Source of the DNA: Flavobacterium sp. HBTb2-11-1 | Lineage (GTDB): Bacteria; Bacteroidota; Bacteroidia; Flavobacteriales; Flavobacteriaceae | Length of the DNA: 64,000 nt | Assembly: GCF_009826975.1 (NCBI RefSeq) | Contig: NZ_WUMO01000001.1 | Span: 806,001 to 870,000 of the forward strand | Direction of reading: 5' to 3' | Shown here: positions 24,755 through 33,921 of the stretch, in pieces | How positions within the stretch are numbered: position 1 is the first letter of the stretch | Layout: every line of letters starts with the position of its first letter | The notes under the pieces: model-generated | What the model was told of the DNA's origin: nothing | Database searches by the model: none | The model's input: only the letters and a program-made list of their open reading frames with translations | Position numbers and translations under genes: made by a program

Positions 24755-26623
24755 TTAATGAAAATGATCTTCTTCAATTTCAAATTCAGCATCTTTTTCC
24801 CAGATTTCCATTTCGCAGGGTTTGCAGTTGAATTTTAATTTGTATTCTAATTCTCCCTGTTTCAATACTAATGGTTCTTTTACCTTCACACCAACTATGT
24901 CTTTTTGGTGAATCGGACATTTTTTCAATTCGTATTTGATGCAATATTTAGTTGTCATTACACGAGATTTTCCTGGATCCCATTGTAGTTCGAATGCTTT
25001 TTCGATTTCGGTAACGCCGTGGCGTTCGTAGAATTTACGAGCAGTTTTGTTTGAAACGTTGTACATGAAATCCAATTTCGTTTCTGGATACGGATGTGAC
25101 GTTTTTACCAATTGATGCTCTTCACGAACGTAATTTGCCAAACGAATTTCTGATAACTGTTCGAAAACATTTCTTCTCATTTCGTTGATTTTTGAAATAG
25201 GAAGAAACCAGTTTTCAGAGAACATTACATTGATTTCATCAGCACTGTAAGGTGTAAAACCTGTTTTGGCCAATTGAACTTTGATGTTTTCTTCAATCGA
25301 TTCGCCTGTTTTCGTTTTTTCTTTCGGGTGTTCTAATTTTACTGTGCTTACGTTTCCGTCTTCATCGGTTGCGATTAATTCAAAACCGTTTTCGTTTTCT
25401 GTCAGCAGTAAAGTAGTTCCGATTTTACGGATCGCACTGTCTTCTCTTTCTACAATTTTGATGAAGGCAGCGTCGTTGTTTCGGTAAATGAAAGTTCCGT
25501 CTTTGATTTCTTTTAAAACGTTTGGATAAACTTTTCCGTTTTCGGCTTTGTTTACGTAGATTCCATCTGCTTCATTATTTTCGTTGATAAAGCAAAGTCC
25601 GTCGCCATTATTTAACAATTCGCCGTTTTCGATTTCGTAAGCACCGCCAACAGTTCGGATTAATTTACCAATATATTGTCCTTTTGATTTTGGACTTTCC
25701 CAAGAACCAATGCTAGCGTGTCTTTCGTTTACAAAATAATCAGTATAGCCACGGTTGAAAGTTCTGTTTAAAGCAGAATCGAAAGTATAAGTACATTTTC
25801 CAGAAGAAGCTTTAATATATTTGTCGCTTCCCTCTAAATAACTGTCTAATTTCTGACGAAGATAAGACACATTGTTTTTCACGTAAGCCACGTCTTTTAA
25901 ACGTCCTTCAATTTTAAAAGAAACGATTCCAGCTTCAATCAAATTCGGGATTTGGTCTGAAACGTCTAAATCCTTAATCGAAAGTAAGTGACTGTTTCTG
26001 ATTAAAGTGTCTCCGTTTCCGTCAATTAAGTTATAAGGTAAACGGCAGTTTTGTGCGCAGGAGCCACGGTTGGCACTTCGTTCTCCGTTTGCCACGCTCA
26101 TATAACAGTTTCCGCTAAATGATACACATAAAGCTCCCGTTACGAAGAATTCTAATTCAACATCAGCGTAATCGTAGATTTCTTTAATTTGATGCAGGTT
26201 CAATTCACGCGCTAAAACCACACGTTTGATTCCGGCATCTTTAAGGAATTTTATTTTTTCTTTGTCACGATTATTAGCTTGTGTACTGGCATGAAGAACG
26301 ATAGGAGGCAAGTCCATTTCCATAATCGCCATGTCCTGAATAATTAATGCATCAACACCAATATCGTACAATTCCCAGATCATGGCACGACAGGTTTCTA
26401 ATTCGTTGTCGTATAAAATGGTATTGATAACAACAAAAACCTGTGCGTTAAATAGGTGCGCGTATTTTACTAATGCAGCAACATCTTCAATAGAATTGTT
26501 GGCATTAGAACGTGCTCCAAATTGTGGCGCACCAATATATACTGCATCGGCACCGCTGTTAATAGCTGCCATTCCGCCGATTAAATCTCTTGCTGGAGCT
26601 AATATTTCTATTTTTTTCTTCAT
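24755..26623 (-). CDS. U32-family peptidase-like protein (RNA hydroxylation type)
   Basis: A 622-residue U32 protein. It opens with EILAPARDLIGGMAAINSGADAVYIGAP (TIM-barrel start). The cluster ligands lie in FVTGALCVSFSGNCYMSVANG and NRGSCAQNCRLPYN, four Cys that bind an Fe-S cluster in relatives. A C-terminal extension has further Cys (KYCIKYELKKCPIH, FNCKPCE), possibly a second metal site. Proven U32 members (TrhP, RlhA, UbiU/V) are prephenate- or O2-dependent hydroxylation factors for RNA or ubiquinone rather than collagenases. The long form resembles RlhA (23S rRNA) most, but this is not certain. Confidence 0.88.
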   Translation of the reverse strand: MKKKIEILAPARDLIGGMAAINSGADAVYIGAPQFGARSNANNSIEDVAALVKYAHLFNAQVFVVINTILYDNELETCRAMIWELYDIGVDALIIQDMAIMEMDLPPIVLHASTQANNRDKEKIKFLKDAGIKRVVLARELNLHQIKEIYDYADVELEFFVTGALCVSFSGNCYMSVANGERSANRGSCAQNCRLPYNLIDGNGDTLIRNSHLLSIKDLDVSDQIPNLIEAGIVSFKIEGRLKDVAYVKNNVSYLRQKLDSYLEGSDKYIKASSGKCTYTFDSALNRTFNRGYTDYFVNERHASIGSWESPKSKGQYIGKLIRTVGGAYEIENGELLNNGDGLCFINENNEADGIYVNKAENGKVYPNVLKEIKDGTFIYRNNDAAFIKIVEREDSAIRKIGTTLLLTENENGFELIATDEDGNVSTVKLEHPKEKTKTGESIEENIKVQLAKTGFTPYSADEINVMFSENWFLPISKINEMRRNVFEQLSEIRLANYVREEHQLVKTSHPYPETKLDFMYNVSNKTARKFYERHGVTEIEKAFELQWDPGKSRVMTTKYCIKYELKKCPIHQKDIVGVKVKEPLVLKQGELEYKLKFNCKPCEMEIWEKDAEFEIEEDHFH

Positions 26624-26765
26624 TTCTAAAACTTTAGCCTTTTGTGGTATTCACGAAAAAAAGTGTGCAAAGGTCTAATAAATTATTTGAGTTTGCTAGT
26701 CCTGAAGCGATTTTTTTGAAATTGTTAACTTATATGGGATGATGATGGTTAAGAAATGTAATTAT

Positions 26766-27542
26766 TTAGAAATATTTAATTGTCCTTGTGGTTTCTGATT
26801 TTTTTACAATTTTGCCTTCCATTATTGTTGAATATTTTTTCTTAATCCAGTTTCCGAATTTATCGTATTTTAATTCCATCTCATATTTTGACGATTTTAT
26901 AATATCTCCATATTCATTTACAAGGTCAGCAGGATCGCTTTTTGAAAAGTTTATTTTACTGGTTTGAGAATTCATAAGTTGATTATTTATGTCAAAATAT
27001 TTAATGATCACCTCATTTTTATCATAGTCATATTCATTTTTTTCTGTCCCAATAATTTGATTTCCCTTAAAGTTTATGATCTCAATTGGATTTCCTTTTT
27101 CATCATTTACAAAATCAGTATGTCTAAAAATGTTTCCATTTTGGTCTTTGTCTGTTACATTAACTAAATAGCCTTTAGAGTCGTAATTATAGTAGGCAAT
27201 TTCAATCGTGTGCCCGAGATATCTGTGCCAATTTTCAAATTTTCTGCCTATACAGCGAACTCCAGTTGAGTCATATGACCTTGTTAAACGTTGTTTTAAA
27301 TTACCCTCTCCGTCATATCTAAATTCTGTGACAATATTATTTTGAGCATTGTAAGATTTAATTTCTTTAGTTTGTTCAGTTGTATTATTTGAATTATAAA
27401 AAGTTGTGTTTGTTATAGTTTGTAAAACTGGCCTTGTTGAATGAAAGTCATTGTTTTTGCCAAAATTTAAAGAAGTTAAAGTACTTTGAGAATAAATATT
27501 GATATTTGAAAAAAGTATTAATATGAAGATTAAATTTTTCAT
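26766..27542 (-). CDS. Exported YD-repeat-like protein
   Basis: About 258 residues from the Met that begins the signal peptide (MKNLIFILILFSNINIYSQ); an upstream in-frame Met at 27596 would add 18 residues before it. The mature part holds several imperfect RHS/YD-type beta units: EFRYDGEGNLKQRLTRSYDS, IAYYNYDSKGYLVNVTDKDQ, NEYDYDKNEVIIKYFD, ELKYDKFGNWIKKK. Such repeats make a beta-spiral wall. No toxin or core RHS domain follows. Function unknown; it is a lone gene. Confidence 0.7.
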   Translation of the reverse strand: MKNLIFILILFSNINIYSQSTLTSLNFGKNNDFHSTRPVLQTITNTTFYNSNNTTEQTKEIKSYNAQNNIVTEFRYDGEGNLKQRLTRSYDSTGVRCIGRKFENWHRYLGHTIEIAYYNYDSKGYLVNVTDKDQNGNIFRHTDFVNDEKGNPIEIINFKGNQIIGTEKNEYDYDKNEVIIKYFDINNQLMNSQTSKINFSKSDPADLVNEYGDIIKSSKYEMELKYDKFGNWIKKKYSTIMEGKIVKKSETTRTIKYF

Positions 27543-27602
27543 TTTGATTAGAAATTGGTTGTAACGAAAGTAAGATTTATTTTTCAATTTCAACAAAACA
27601 AA

Positions 27603-27631
27603 AAACCACCCAACCCGAAGGTTAAGTGGTT
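27603..27631 (-). terminator. Terminator after the DUF2383 gene
   Basis: Stem AACCAC-CC-AACC / GGTT-AA-GTGGTT with a CGAA loop. The minus strand ends in TTTTTTG, 27 bp past the stop. Confidence 0.75.
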
Positions 27632-27657
27632 CCTCAAAAAAAGCATGAATCGATAGA

Positions 27658-28113
27658 TTAATTTGCTCTCATTTTAATTTGTGATAAAGTGTTTTGAATA
27701 CTGTTTAGTTGTTTTGAAACAATATATACCTGATCATGTTCCAAATGATTTTCTTCGAGCGCCATTTTGTATTTTTCGATGGCAGCTTCTTCACCAGTGA
27801 TGCAGGCATTTATGATAGCTTCTGTGTCGCCACCCGTAAAAGCAGATTTTATATCAATCCAAGTACGGTGCAAAGCTCCAAGCGGACCTCCACCAGAAGT
27901 ATCTGTCGATTTTCCTAGTTTGTTGATTTGGTTTTGTAGCTCTACAATAAATAAAGCTCTTTCACGGGCATATTCAAGGAAATCGGTTTTCATTGCTGGA
28001 TTTTCTACATGCTCCGCTGCATTTGTATACCCTAATTTTCCATCTTCAAGAATTGAAATTAATCCTTCTAAAGTTTTAATGGTTTCTGTGGTGGTTTCTT
28101 CTGCATGTGTCAT
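27658..28113 (-). CDS. PA2169-family (DUF2383) four-helix-bundle protein
   Basis: A 151-residue helical protein fitting the PA2169/DUF2383 ferritin-like family: ETIKTLEGLISILEDGKLGYTNAAE, FLEYARERALFIVELQNQI, HRTWIDIKSAFTGGDTEAII and ITGEEAAIEKYKMALEE. Glu residues in the helices could bind metal but a full di-iron motif is not evident. Usually stress-linked; function unknown. It has its own terminator, and the upstream gap carries the second Flavo-1-like RNA. Confidence 0.88.
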   Translation of the reverse strand: MTHAEETTTETIKTLEGLISILEDGKLGYTNAAEHVENPAMKTDFLEYARERALFIVELQNQINKLGKSTDTSGGGPLGALHRTWIDIKSAFTGGDTEAIINACITGEEAAIEKYKMALEENHLEHDQVYIVSKQLNSIQNTLSQIKMRAN

Positions 28114-28314
28114 GACATATAATTTTTAAAAATTAATATGTTACAAAGTTTGCAATTATAAAGTGTTTTGTTTTACAGGATTACAAGCTAGGTTTATAAT
28201 ATTGTAGAATGGAAATTTTGAAACTTGTATTTTTTTGGTTTGTCATGAATATCTTGAATTTCAACAACTTTCAAAGCTCCAAAGTTACCTTTTAAAATGA
28301 TATTTCTACTTATC

Positions 28315-28410
28315 GTTCCGCGTGAGGGATAGAAGTGGAAAGTCCAAAGCCTGACGAAGGAATTGCGAAGACTTATGTGGATAGCCCGATTCACCTCGAC
28401 CAACACGCCC
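28315..28410 (+). ncRNA. Flavo-1-like structured RNA, copy 2
   Basis: Shares GCGTGAGGGATAGAAGTGGA, GGATAGCCCGA and ACACGCCC with the copy at 24565. GCGTG (28320-28324) can pair with CACGC (28404-28408). The internal hairpin region is diverged but keeps AAGTC / GACTT pairing (28350s-28370s). It is 74 bp before the serine hydrolase gene on the same strand. The remaining 370-bp gap holds nothing else I can name apart from a direct repeat AATCAATCA just before the ATG. Confidence 0.6.
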
Positions 28411-28483
28411 ATCTAATATTAAATTGTAACCCAATGCTTGATTGTGTCGTCAAAGTTAAAATCAATCATTAATCAATCACTAT

Positions 28484-29536
28484 ATGAAAACAATTTTAAA
28501 ATTTTTAATTCTTCTTTTGATTTTCCAGAATGGATTTTCTCAAAATTTAGAAGCTAGAATTGACAGTTTAATTTCTTCTAAGTTTAAATCTGAGAATCCA
28601 GGAGCTGTTTTTTTGGCTGTTAAAAAGGGAAAGGTTATTTATAGAAAAGCTTTTGGGATGGCAGATTTAGAAATGAATGTAAAAATGAAACCTGAATTTG
28701 TTTTCGAAATTGGATCTATGACCAAACAGTTTACGGCAGTTTCTATTTTAATGCTGGCTGAAAGAGGAAAACTTAAGCTCGATGATGAAATCACGAGATT
28801 TATTCCAGATTATCCAACACATGGAAATGTGATTACAATACATCATTTACTGACACATACTTCTGGAATCAAAGATTTTACAAGCATGAAGTCTATTAAG
28901 GATATTGCAAGAGAAGATTTGTCGCCAAAAGAGCTTGTTGACTTTTTTAAGGATCAACCGATGGATTTTAAACCTGGCGAAGAATATAAATATTGTAATT
29001 CTGGATATGCACTTTTAGGGTATATTATTGAAATTGTTACTGGACAGGCTTATGAAGATTTTGTGGTTCAAAACATTTTTAAGAAAGCTGGAATGGAAAA
29101 TAGTTATTATGCAAGTCATGATAGGATCATTAAAAATAGAGTTTCTGGCTATCGCGACAAAAGTGGTTATGTAAATGCAAACTATATCAGTTTTTCTATA
29201 CCTTATGCTTCTGGTTCAATAATGTCTACCGTAGATGATTTACTAAAATGGCAAAATGTACTAAACGGAAATTTATTATTAAGCCCAAATTATAGAGAAA
29301 AAGCTTTTACAAATTATAAACTAAATAACGGGACAAATATAGATTATGGATATGGTTGGCATTTGGAAAAAGTAAAAAGTAAAACAATTCGTGAACACGG
29401 AGGAAGTATTTTTGGTTTTAAATCTATGGGAGTTTATGAGCCAACAGATCAAATTTGTGTGGTTGGTTTGAGTAATTGCGAATGTAATTCTCCAACTGTT
29501 ATTACAAAAGAGATTGCTTCTCTTTTAATTGACTAA
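28484..29536 (+). CDS. Exported serine hydrolase (beta-lactamase class C-like)
   Basis: A 350-residue exported protein (signal ILKFLILLLIFQNGFSQ). The class C fold motifs are in order: SxxK in EIGSMTKQF near residue 78, YxN in EYKYCNSGYALLG near 170, and HGG in REHGGSIFGFKS near 305 in place of KTG. HHLLTHTSGI is the typical region between. Such proteins act on D-amino-acid peptides or esters, not necessarily on antibiotics. It is monocistronic and may share transcription with the Flavo-1-like RNA just upstream. Confidence 0.92.
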   Translation: MKTILKFLILLLIFQNGFSQNLEARIDSLISSKFKSENPGAVFLAVKKGKVIYRKAFGMADLEMNVKMKPEFVFEIGSMTKQFTAVSILMLAERGKLKLDDEITRFIPDYPTHGNVITIHHLLTHTSGIKDFTSMKSIKDIAREDLSPKELVDFFKDQPMDFKPGEEYKYCNSGYALLGYIIEIVTGQAYEDFVVQNIFKKAGMENSYYASHDRIIKNRVSGYRDKSGYVNANYISFSIPYASGSIMSTVDDLLKWQNVLNGNLLLSPNYREKAFTNYKLNNGTNIDYGYGWHLEKVKSKTIREHGGSIFGFKSMGVYEPTDQICVVGLSNCECNSPTVITKEIASLLID

Positions 29537-29582
29537 AGAAAAACTTTTAGGATGTTTTGAATCTCCCGAATAAATTCAATAA

Positions 29583-29635
29583 AAAACAGCTTAAAGTATA
29601 AAAGTGATGAAACTTTTGAACCTTAAGCCGTTTTT
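29583..29635 (-). terminator. Hairpin between serine hydrolase and aminotransferase genes
   Basis: Long imperfect stem (GCTTAA / TTAAGC and AAAAGT / ACTTTT) flanked by A and T runs, between convergent genes. It can serve both strands. Confidence 0.7.
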
Positions 29636-29653
29636 GTAAACTTTAGAATATTT

Positions 29654-30844
29654 TTATGCCGTTAAAGCTTCTTTGATTCTGCGTAATGCTTCTTTTAAAA
29701 TATCGTTGCTTGTTGCGTAAGAGAAACGAATACAGTTTGGATTTCCGAAAGCGTCACCAGTTACGGTTGCCACGTTTGCCTCAGCTAAAAGATACATAGA
29801 TACGTCGTTTGCATCTTTGATTTCGTGTCCTTTTAAAGTTTTTCCGAAGAAAGAAGAAACGTCTGGGAATACGTAGAATGCTCCTTCTGGAACGTTAATT
29901 TTGATGCCTGGGATTTCTTGTAATAATCCAACCACTAAATCTCTACGACCGTGGAAAGCTTGAACCATTTCGTTTAATACGCTTGGATCAGCATCAACAG
30001 CAGTAATTGTAGCTCTTTGTGCTACAGAATTTGCTCCAGATGTTACTTGTCCTTGGATTTTTGTACACGCTTTTGCGATAAATTCAGGAGCTCCGATATA
30101 ACCAATTCTGTATCCTGTCATTGCGAATGCTTTTGCAACTCCGTTTACAGTGATTGTTCTATCTAACATTCCTGGGATTGAACCTATACTGCAAAAAGTT
30201 CCTGAGAAATTAATATGCTCATAGATTTCGTCTGCGACTACGTAAATATTTGGATGCTTTTCTAAAACTTTTGCAAGCGCTGTCAATTCTTCTCTACTGT
30301 AAACAGATCCAGATGGGTTACATGGAGAAGAGAACCACATCATTTTTGTTTTCGGAGTGATTGCTGCTTCTAATTGCTCTGGAGTAATTTTAAAATCAGT
30401 ATCAACAGAAGTTGGAACTTCAACAGGAACTCCGCCAGAAAGTTTTACGATTTCGAAATAAGAAACCCAGTAAGGTGCTGGTAAAATAACCTCGTCACCA
30501 TCGTTTAACATTACTTGCGCAATATTGTATAATGATTGTTTTGCTCCTGTAGAAACTACAATTTGAGATGGTTTGTAATCTAAATTATTGTCTCTTTTGA
30601 ATTTTCTGCAAATTGCCTCTCTCAATTCAAGATACCCTTCTACTGGAGAATAAGTGCTATAATTTTCGTTAACTGCTTTAATTACTGCTTCTTTGATAAA
30701 ATCAGGTGTATTGAAATCAGGCTCGCCTAAACTTAAGCTGATAATGTCTTTTCCTTGTGCTTTTAATTCGCGAGCTAAAGCAGCCATTGCTAATGTTTGC
30801 GAAGTCGCTAAGTTGTTGATTCTGTCCGAAAGAATATGATTCAT
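29654..30844 (-). CDS. Class I/II PLP aminotransferase (aspartate aminotransferase type)
   Basis: A 396-residue fold type I aminotransferase. SLSLGEPDFNTPDFIKEAV is typical of the Iγ aspartate/prephenate group. STGAKQSLYNI and SSPCNPSGSVYSREEL follow, then the PLP Lys in GVAKAFAMTGYRIGYIG, and RFSYATSNDIL carries the carboxylate-binding Arg. Most likely it makes aspartate from oxaloacetate and glutamate. The gene stands alone. Confidence 0.93.
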   Translation of the reverse strand: MNHILSDRINNLATSQTLAMAALARELKAQGKDIISLSLGEPDFNTPDFIKEAVIKAVNENYSTYSPVEGYLELREAICRKFKRDNNLDYKPSQIVVSTGAKQSLYNIAQVMLNDGDEVILPAPYWVSYFEIVKLSGGVPVEVPTSVDTDFKITPEQLEAAITPKTKMMWFSSPCNPSGSVYSREELTALAKVLEKHPNIYVVADEIYEHINFSGTFCSIGSIPGMLDRTITVNGVAKAFAMTGYRIGYIGAPEFIAKACTKIQGQVTSGANSVAQRATITAVDADPSVLNEMVQAFHGRRDLVVGLLQEIPGIKINVPEGAFYVFPDVSSFFGKTLKGHEIKDANDVSMYLLAEANVATVTGDAFGNPNCIRFSYATSNDILKEALRRIKEALTA

Positions 30845-30918
30845 TATAAAATTTTTGAATGTCCTTAATTTGCTGTGTCGATTAAGGAAGGTTAATATTA
30901 ATAGATTTCTTTTAGTTC

Positions 30919-32016
30919 TTAAACTGCTAATTCTGGTTTCATTCCCAATTCACGTAGATGCTTAAAGTGAGCAATGACAGCACTTCGCATCGTTTTATAT
31001 TCATAATAAGGCAAATTGCATTCTTTTGCCGTTTCTTTTACAATTTTGGCAATTTTACCATAATGAATATGACTGATATTTGGGAAAATATGATGTTCGA
31101 TCTGATGATTTAATCCTCCTGTATACCAATTTACGATTGGGTTTTTAGGAGCAAAATTAGTTGTGGTGTACAATTGGTGAACCGCCCAGGTGTTGTCCAT
31201 CTCTCCCAATTCATTTGGAGTTGGATTTGTAGTATGATCTACAACGTGAGCTAATTGAAATACTATACTTAAGATTAAACCTGCGGTGTAGTGCATTACA
31301 AAAAATCCTAAAAGCACTTTCCACCAAGTGATTCCAATAAGAATTGGAAGAACAATCCAGATAGAAAGATAAATGATTTTAGTAATGATTAAAGTGGTCC
31401 AAAGAATTTTTGGGCTTTTTGGTTCTCCGTAAGATAATTTTCTTTTAAGGTAATTGCGCATCTGCTTAAAATCGGTTGTAAGTGCCCAATTGAAAGTCAA
31501 TAACCCGTATAAGAAAACAGAATAATAATGCTGAAAACGGTGAAAACGATACCATTTTGCATGTTCAGTAAAACGAATAATTCGTCCTGCATCCAAGTCT
31601 TCATCATGGCCTGGAATATTAGTATAAGTATGGTGAAGCACATTATGCTGTACCTGCCAGTTGTAAACATTCCCAGCCAGAACGTAAATGGTTCCGCCCA
31701 TAAATTTATTGATCCAATTTTTAGTCGAATAAGAACCGTGGTTTCCGTCATGCATTACGTTCATTCCAACACCTGCCATTCCAATTCCGATTACGATCGA
31801 TAATAGTAGCATTACCCAAAATGGCATGTCAAGCGTTAGGATTAAAAAATACGGAGTTAAAAAAACAGCAAATAGAATAACCGCTTTTAAATGTAATTGC
31901 CAGTTTCCGGTTTTTTTGATATTATTTTCTTTAAAGTAATTGTTAACGCGAGAGTTAAGCGTTCTGAAAAACTTTAAATTGTCTTGCCGTGCAAAAGTTG
32001 GAGCAGTGTTATTCAT
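30919..32016 (-). CDS. Membrane fatty-acid desaturase (acyl-CoA/linoleoyl type)
   Basis: A 365-residue membrane desaturase with three His boxes: HDGNH near 110, HNVLHH near 145, and HQIEHH near 305. The last begins with Gln as in front-end desaturases. Four hydrophobic stretches flank them. It inserts a double bond in membrane fatty acids using O2. No fused cytochrome b5 domain is present. The -7 box is 20 bp upstream. Confidence 0.93.
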   Translation of the reverse strand: MNNTAPTFARQDNLKFFRTLNSRVNNYFKENNIKKTGNWQLHLKAVILFAVFLTPYFLILTLDMPFWVMLLLSIVIGIGMAGVGMNVMHDGNHGSYSTKNWINKFMGGTIYVLAGNVYNWQVQHNVLHHTYTNIPGHDEDLDAGRIIRFTEHAKWYRFHRFQHYYSVFLYGLLTFNWALTTDFKQMRNYLKRKLSYGEPKSPKILWTTLIITKIIYLSIWIVLPILIGITWWKVLLGFFVMHYTAGLILSIVFQLAHVVDHTTNPTPNELGEMDNTWAVHQLYTTTNFAPKNPIVNWYTGGLNHQIEHHIFPNISHIHYGKIAKIVKETAKECNLPYYEYKTMRSAVIAHFKHLRELGMKPELAV

Positions 32017-32035
32017 AATTAATTTAAATAGATTT

Positions 32036-32069
32036 CAAAGGTAATTATTATAAATTTTCAATTTGCAAA
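32036..32069 (-). promoter_or_regulatory. Promoter of the desaturase gene
   Basis: Minus-strand TTTG (32066-32069), about 22 bp, then TACCTTTG (32036-32043). Confidence 0.55.
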
Positions 32070-32099
32070 ATTGAGTTAAATATTTCAATCGTAAAGTAG

Positions 32100-32107
32100 T
32101 ACTTTTG
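32100..32107 (+). promoter_or_regulatory. -7 box for rsmG
   Basis: TACTTTTG fits TAnnTTTG, 17 bp before the ATG, so the leader would be very short. Confidence 0.5.
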
Positions 32108-32123
32108 TTAAAAAATTATAGCA

Positions 32124-32753
32124 ATGGATGAGATATTGAAATATTTTCCCAATTTGACTGATCTTCAAATCGAACAATTTCAAAAATTAGACTTTTTATA
32201 CCACGATTGGAATGAAAAAATCAATGTGATTTCGCGTAAAGACATTGATTCATTATATACAAAACATATTTTGCATTCATTAGGAATTGCCAAGGTTATG
32301 AAGTTCGAACCTGGAGCAACAGTTTTAGATGTTGGAACAGGTGGAGGTTTTCCTGGAATTCCATTGGCGATTCTTTTTCCTGAAACCCGTTTTTATTTAA
32401 TTGACGTTATTGCCAAAAAAATAAGAGTGGTTCAAGGTGTTGTTGATGCATTAGAACTAAAGAACGTAAAAGCAGAACAAAAACGTGCCGAACTGGTAAA
32501 AGGTGATTTCGATTTTATTGTAAGCCGTGCCGTTACTAATATGCCTGACTTTGTTTCATGGATTAAAGATAAAATCAAGAAACAGAACAAGCACATGTTA
32601 AAAAATGGAATTCTATATTTGAAAGGCGGTGATTTAACCGAAGAGTTAAAGGATTTTCCAATCGCGACTTTATATGATTTGGCTGATTTTTTTGAAGATG
32701 AATTTTTTGAAACCAAAAAGGTAGTTCATCTTCCTTTAAAATTTAAACCTTAA
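32124..32753 (+). CDS. rsmG: 16S rRNA (guanine-527-N7)-methyltransferase
   Basis: A 209-residue RsmG (GidB). The SAM site VLDVGTGGGFPGIPLAILFP is at about residues 67-86, preceded by the family's YHDWNEKINVISRKD and YTKHILHSLG. SRAVTNMPDFVSW and LYLKGG follow. It methylates G527 in the 530 loop; loss gives low-level streptomycin resistance in other bacteria. In this window it is unlinked to gidA or parA. A hairpin follows. Confidence 0.96.
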   Translation: MDEILKYFPNLTDLQIEQFQKLDFLYHDWNEKINVISRKDIDSLYTKHILHSLGIAKVMKFEPGATVLDVGTGGGFPGIPLAILFPETRFYLIDVIAKKIRVVQGVVDALELKNVKAEQKRAELVKGDFDFIVSRAVTNMPDFVSWIKDKIKKQNKHMLKNGILYLKGGDLTEELKDFPIATLYDLADFFEDEFFETKKVVHLPLKFKP

Positions 32754-32761
32754 AGTAAAAT

Positions 32762-32796
32762 AACCCGAGTAGAACTTTCTAAACGGGTTGTTTTTT
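32762..32796 (+). terminator. Terminator between rsmG and the 243-residue protein gene
   Basis: Stem AACCCG / CGGGTT with a 16-nt loop and TTTTTT, between convergent genes. Confidence 0.7.
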
Positions 32797-32817
32797 GAAC
32801 AAAACTAAAGCTTAAAA

Positions 32818-33549
32818 TTATGAAGCCTTTTTTGGAAGATTTATAAAGCTATTTGCCTTAAGGTCTAAATTGTCAATGAAAGCATGTATCGCATTTTCTG
32901 ACGCTTCAACTGAATATTCGAATGTTTCATCAAAGAAAAACTCTCTGCAGATTACAGGTTCATTTAATGAATCGTATACAGCTTCGTCACTTTCGTCCAA
33001 AACATCATTTTTGTATGGATTAGAATGGGAGTGCATTAAGTTGACGATAGTTTTAGCAAACCAATTGTCGAACTTTTTCTTTTTTGGTGTAATATGGCGT
33101 GCGAGCAACACTAATCCTACTAAATCATTTTGCAAAAAGTATGAGCCTTTGCGGTATCTTGCATCTATCATACTAACATTCATTAGAGCAATCCATAATG
33201 CACCATTAACCGAACCAGTTGCAGGGATTTCGAAATCGGTGTCAAACAATAATGGTTTGGTTTGTTCGCGATTTTTTACAGAACACCAAATGGCTTCAAT
33301 ACGTTTTTGTGTATCATTAGCTGCTTGGGTGTAGCCTGTAAAACGCCAGTAAATCCATTCTAATAATGCTGCTGTTAAACCTACTGATCCTTTGTGATTT
33401 ATTTGCATTAAAGTTTCTTCAAGGCCTTCATTTCCTTCAACAGGATCTAAAAGTTTGTTTATTTTCTTTTTTGTCCATTTAAAATCAATAGCATGCCCAA
33501 TGCATTTAGACTCCATAATAACTTTAGGAACATTGTTTAAATTTCTCAT
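32818..33549 (-). CDS. Conserved-looking cytoplasmic protein of unknown function
   Basis: A 243-residue soluble protein that I do not recognise. It is rich in Trp and has an all-helical look: GSVGLTAALLEWIYWRFTG, GALWIALMNVSMIDARYRKG, WFAKTIVNLMHSHSNPY, and an acidic tail region with CREFFFDETFEYSVEASENAIHAF. No signal peptide and no known catalytic motif. A second Met at residue 12 is an alternative start. It has a TAnnTTTG box upstream, so it is expressed as a single gene. It could belong to a family confined to Flavobacteriia. Confidence 0.7.
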   Translation of the reverse strand: MRNLNNVPKVIMESKCIGHAIDFKWTKKKINKLLDPVEGNEGLEETLMQINHKGSVGLTAALLEWIYWRFTGYTQAANDTQKRIEAIWCSVKNREQTKPLLFDTDFEIPATGSVNGALWIALMNVSMIDARYRKGSYFLQNDLVGLVLLARHITPKKKKFDNWFAKTIVNLMHSHSNPYKNDVLDESDEAVYDSLNEPVICREFFFDETFEYSVEASENAIHAFIDNLDLKANSFINLPKKAS

Positions 33550-33600
33550 ACTTATGTTGTTAATTTTACTAAATCTTTTTAATGTTTTTTAATATTGAGA

Positions 33601-33608
33601 CAAATGTA
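33601..33608 (-). promoter_or_regulatory. -7 box for the 243-residue protein gene
   Basis: Minus-strand TACATTTG, 52 bp before the start. Confidence 0.5.
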
Positions 33609-33847
33609 GGCGGATGGGTTCTTTTTGGTAGGAACAATAAGCTTTTAAAGTATCAGAATAGGGTATTTAAAATTTTTAAAGTGTTGATATTTAAATAAAT
33701 AAGAAAAGTATTACAAAATAGACAGTTTGAATAGATCTAAAAATCGAGAAGGCGGCCTATTGTTGAAGAAATGGCAGATAAAGTGCAATCAAAATAATAA
33801 CTGTTTATTATGATCTGCATTTACGAGAAGTAATTTTTATAAAAAAC
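33609..33847. other. Gap without a gene
   Basis: The 372 bp between the unknown gene and pruA contain the -7 box just listed at one end and the pruA terminator at the other. I see no gene, repeat or RNA in between. Confidence 0.6.
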
Positions 33848-33885
33848 AAACGCGTGTAATTTTCAAAGAAATTACACGCGTTTTT
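33848..33885 (-). terminator. Terminator after pruA
   Basis: Strong stem AAACGCGTGTAATT / AATTACACGCGTTT with flanking A/T runs. Confidence 0.9.
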
Positions 33886-33921
33886 ATATTCTGAATCTGA
33901 ACTCTAAAATCGAAAATTAGA

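Noticed and set aside
28194..28412. 72-codon minus-strand ORF across the second RNA copy
   Set aside because: Like the first, it is antisense to the conserved RNA. The protein sequence is not conserved between the two copies although the RNA is.
32870..33334. 154-codon ORF opposite the unknown 243-residue gene
   Set aside because: The minus-strand gene has a -7 box, a normal start and more natural composition; the plus-strand frame is Ser-rich and has no support.
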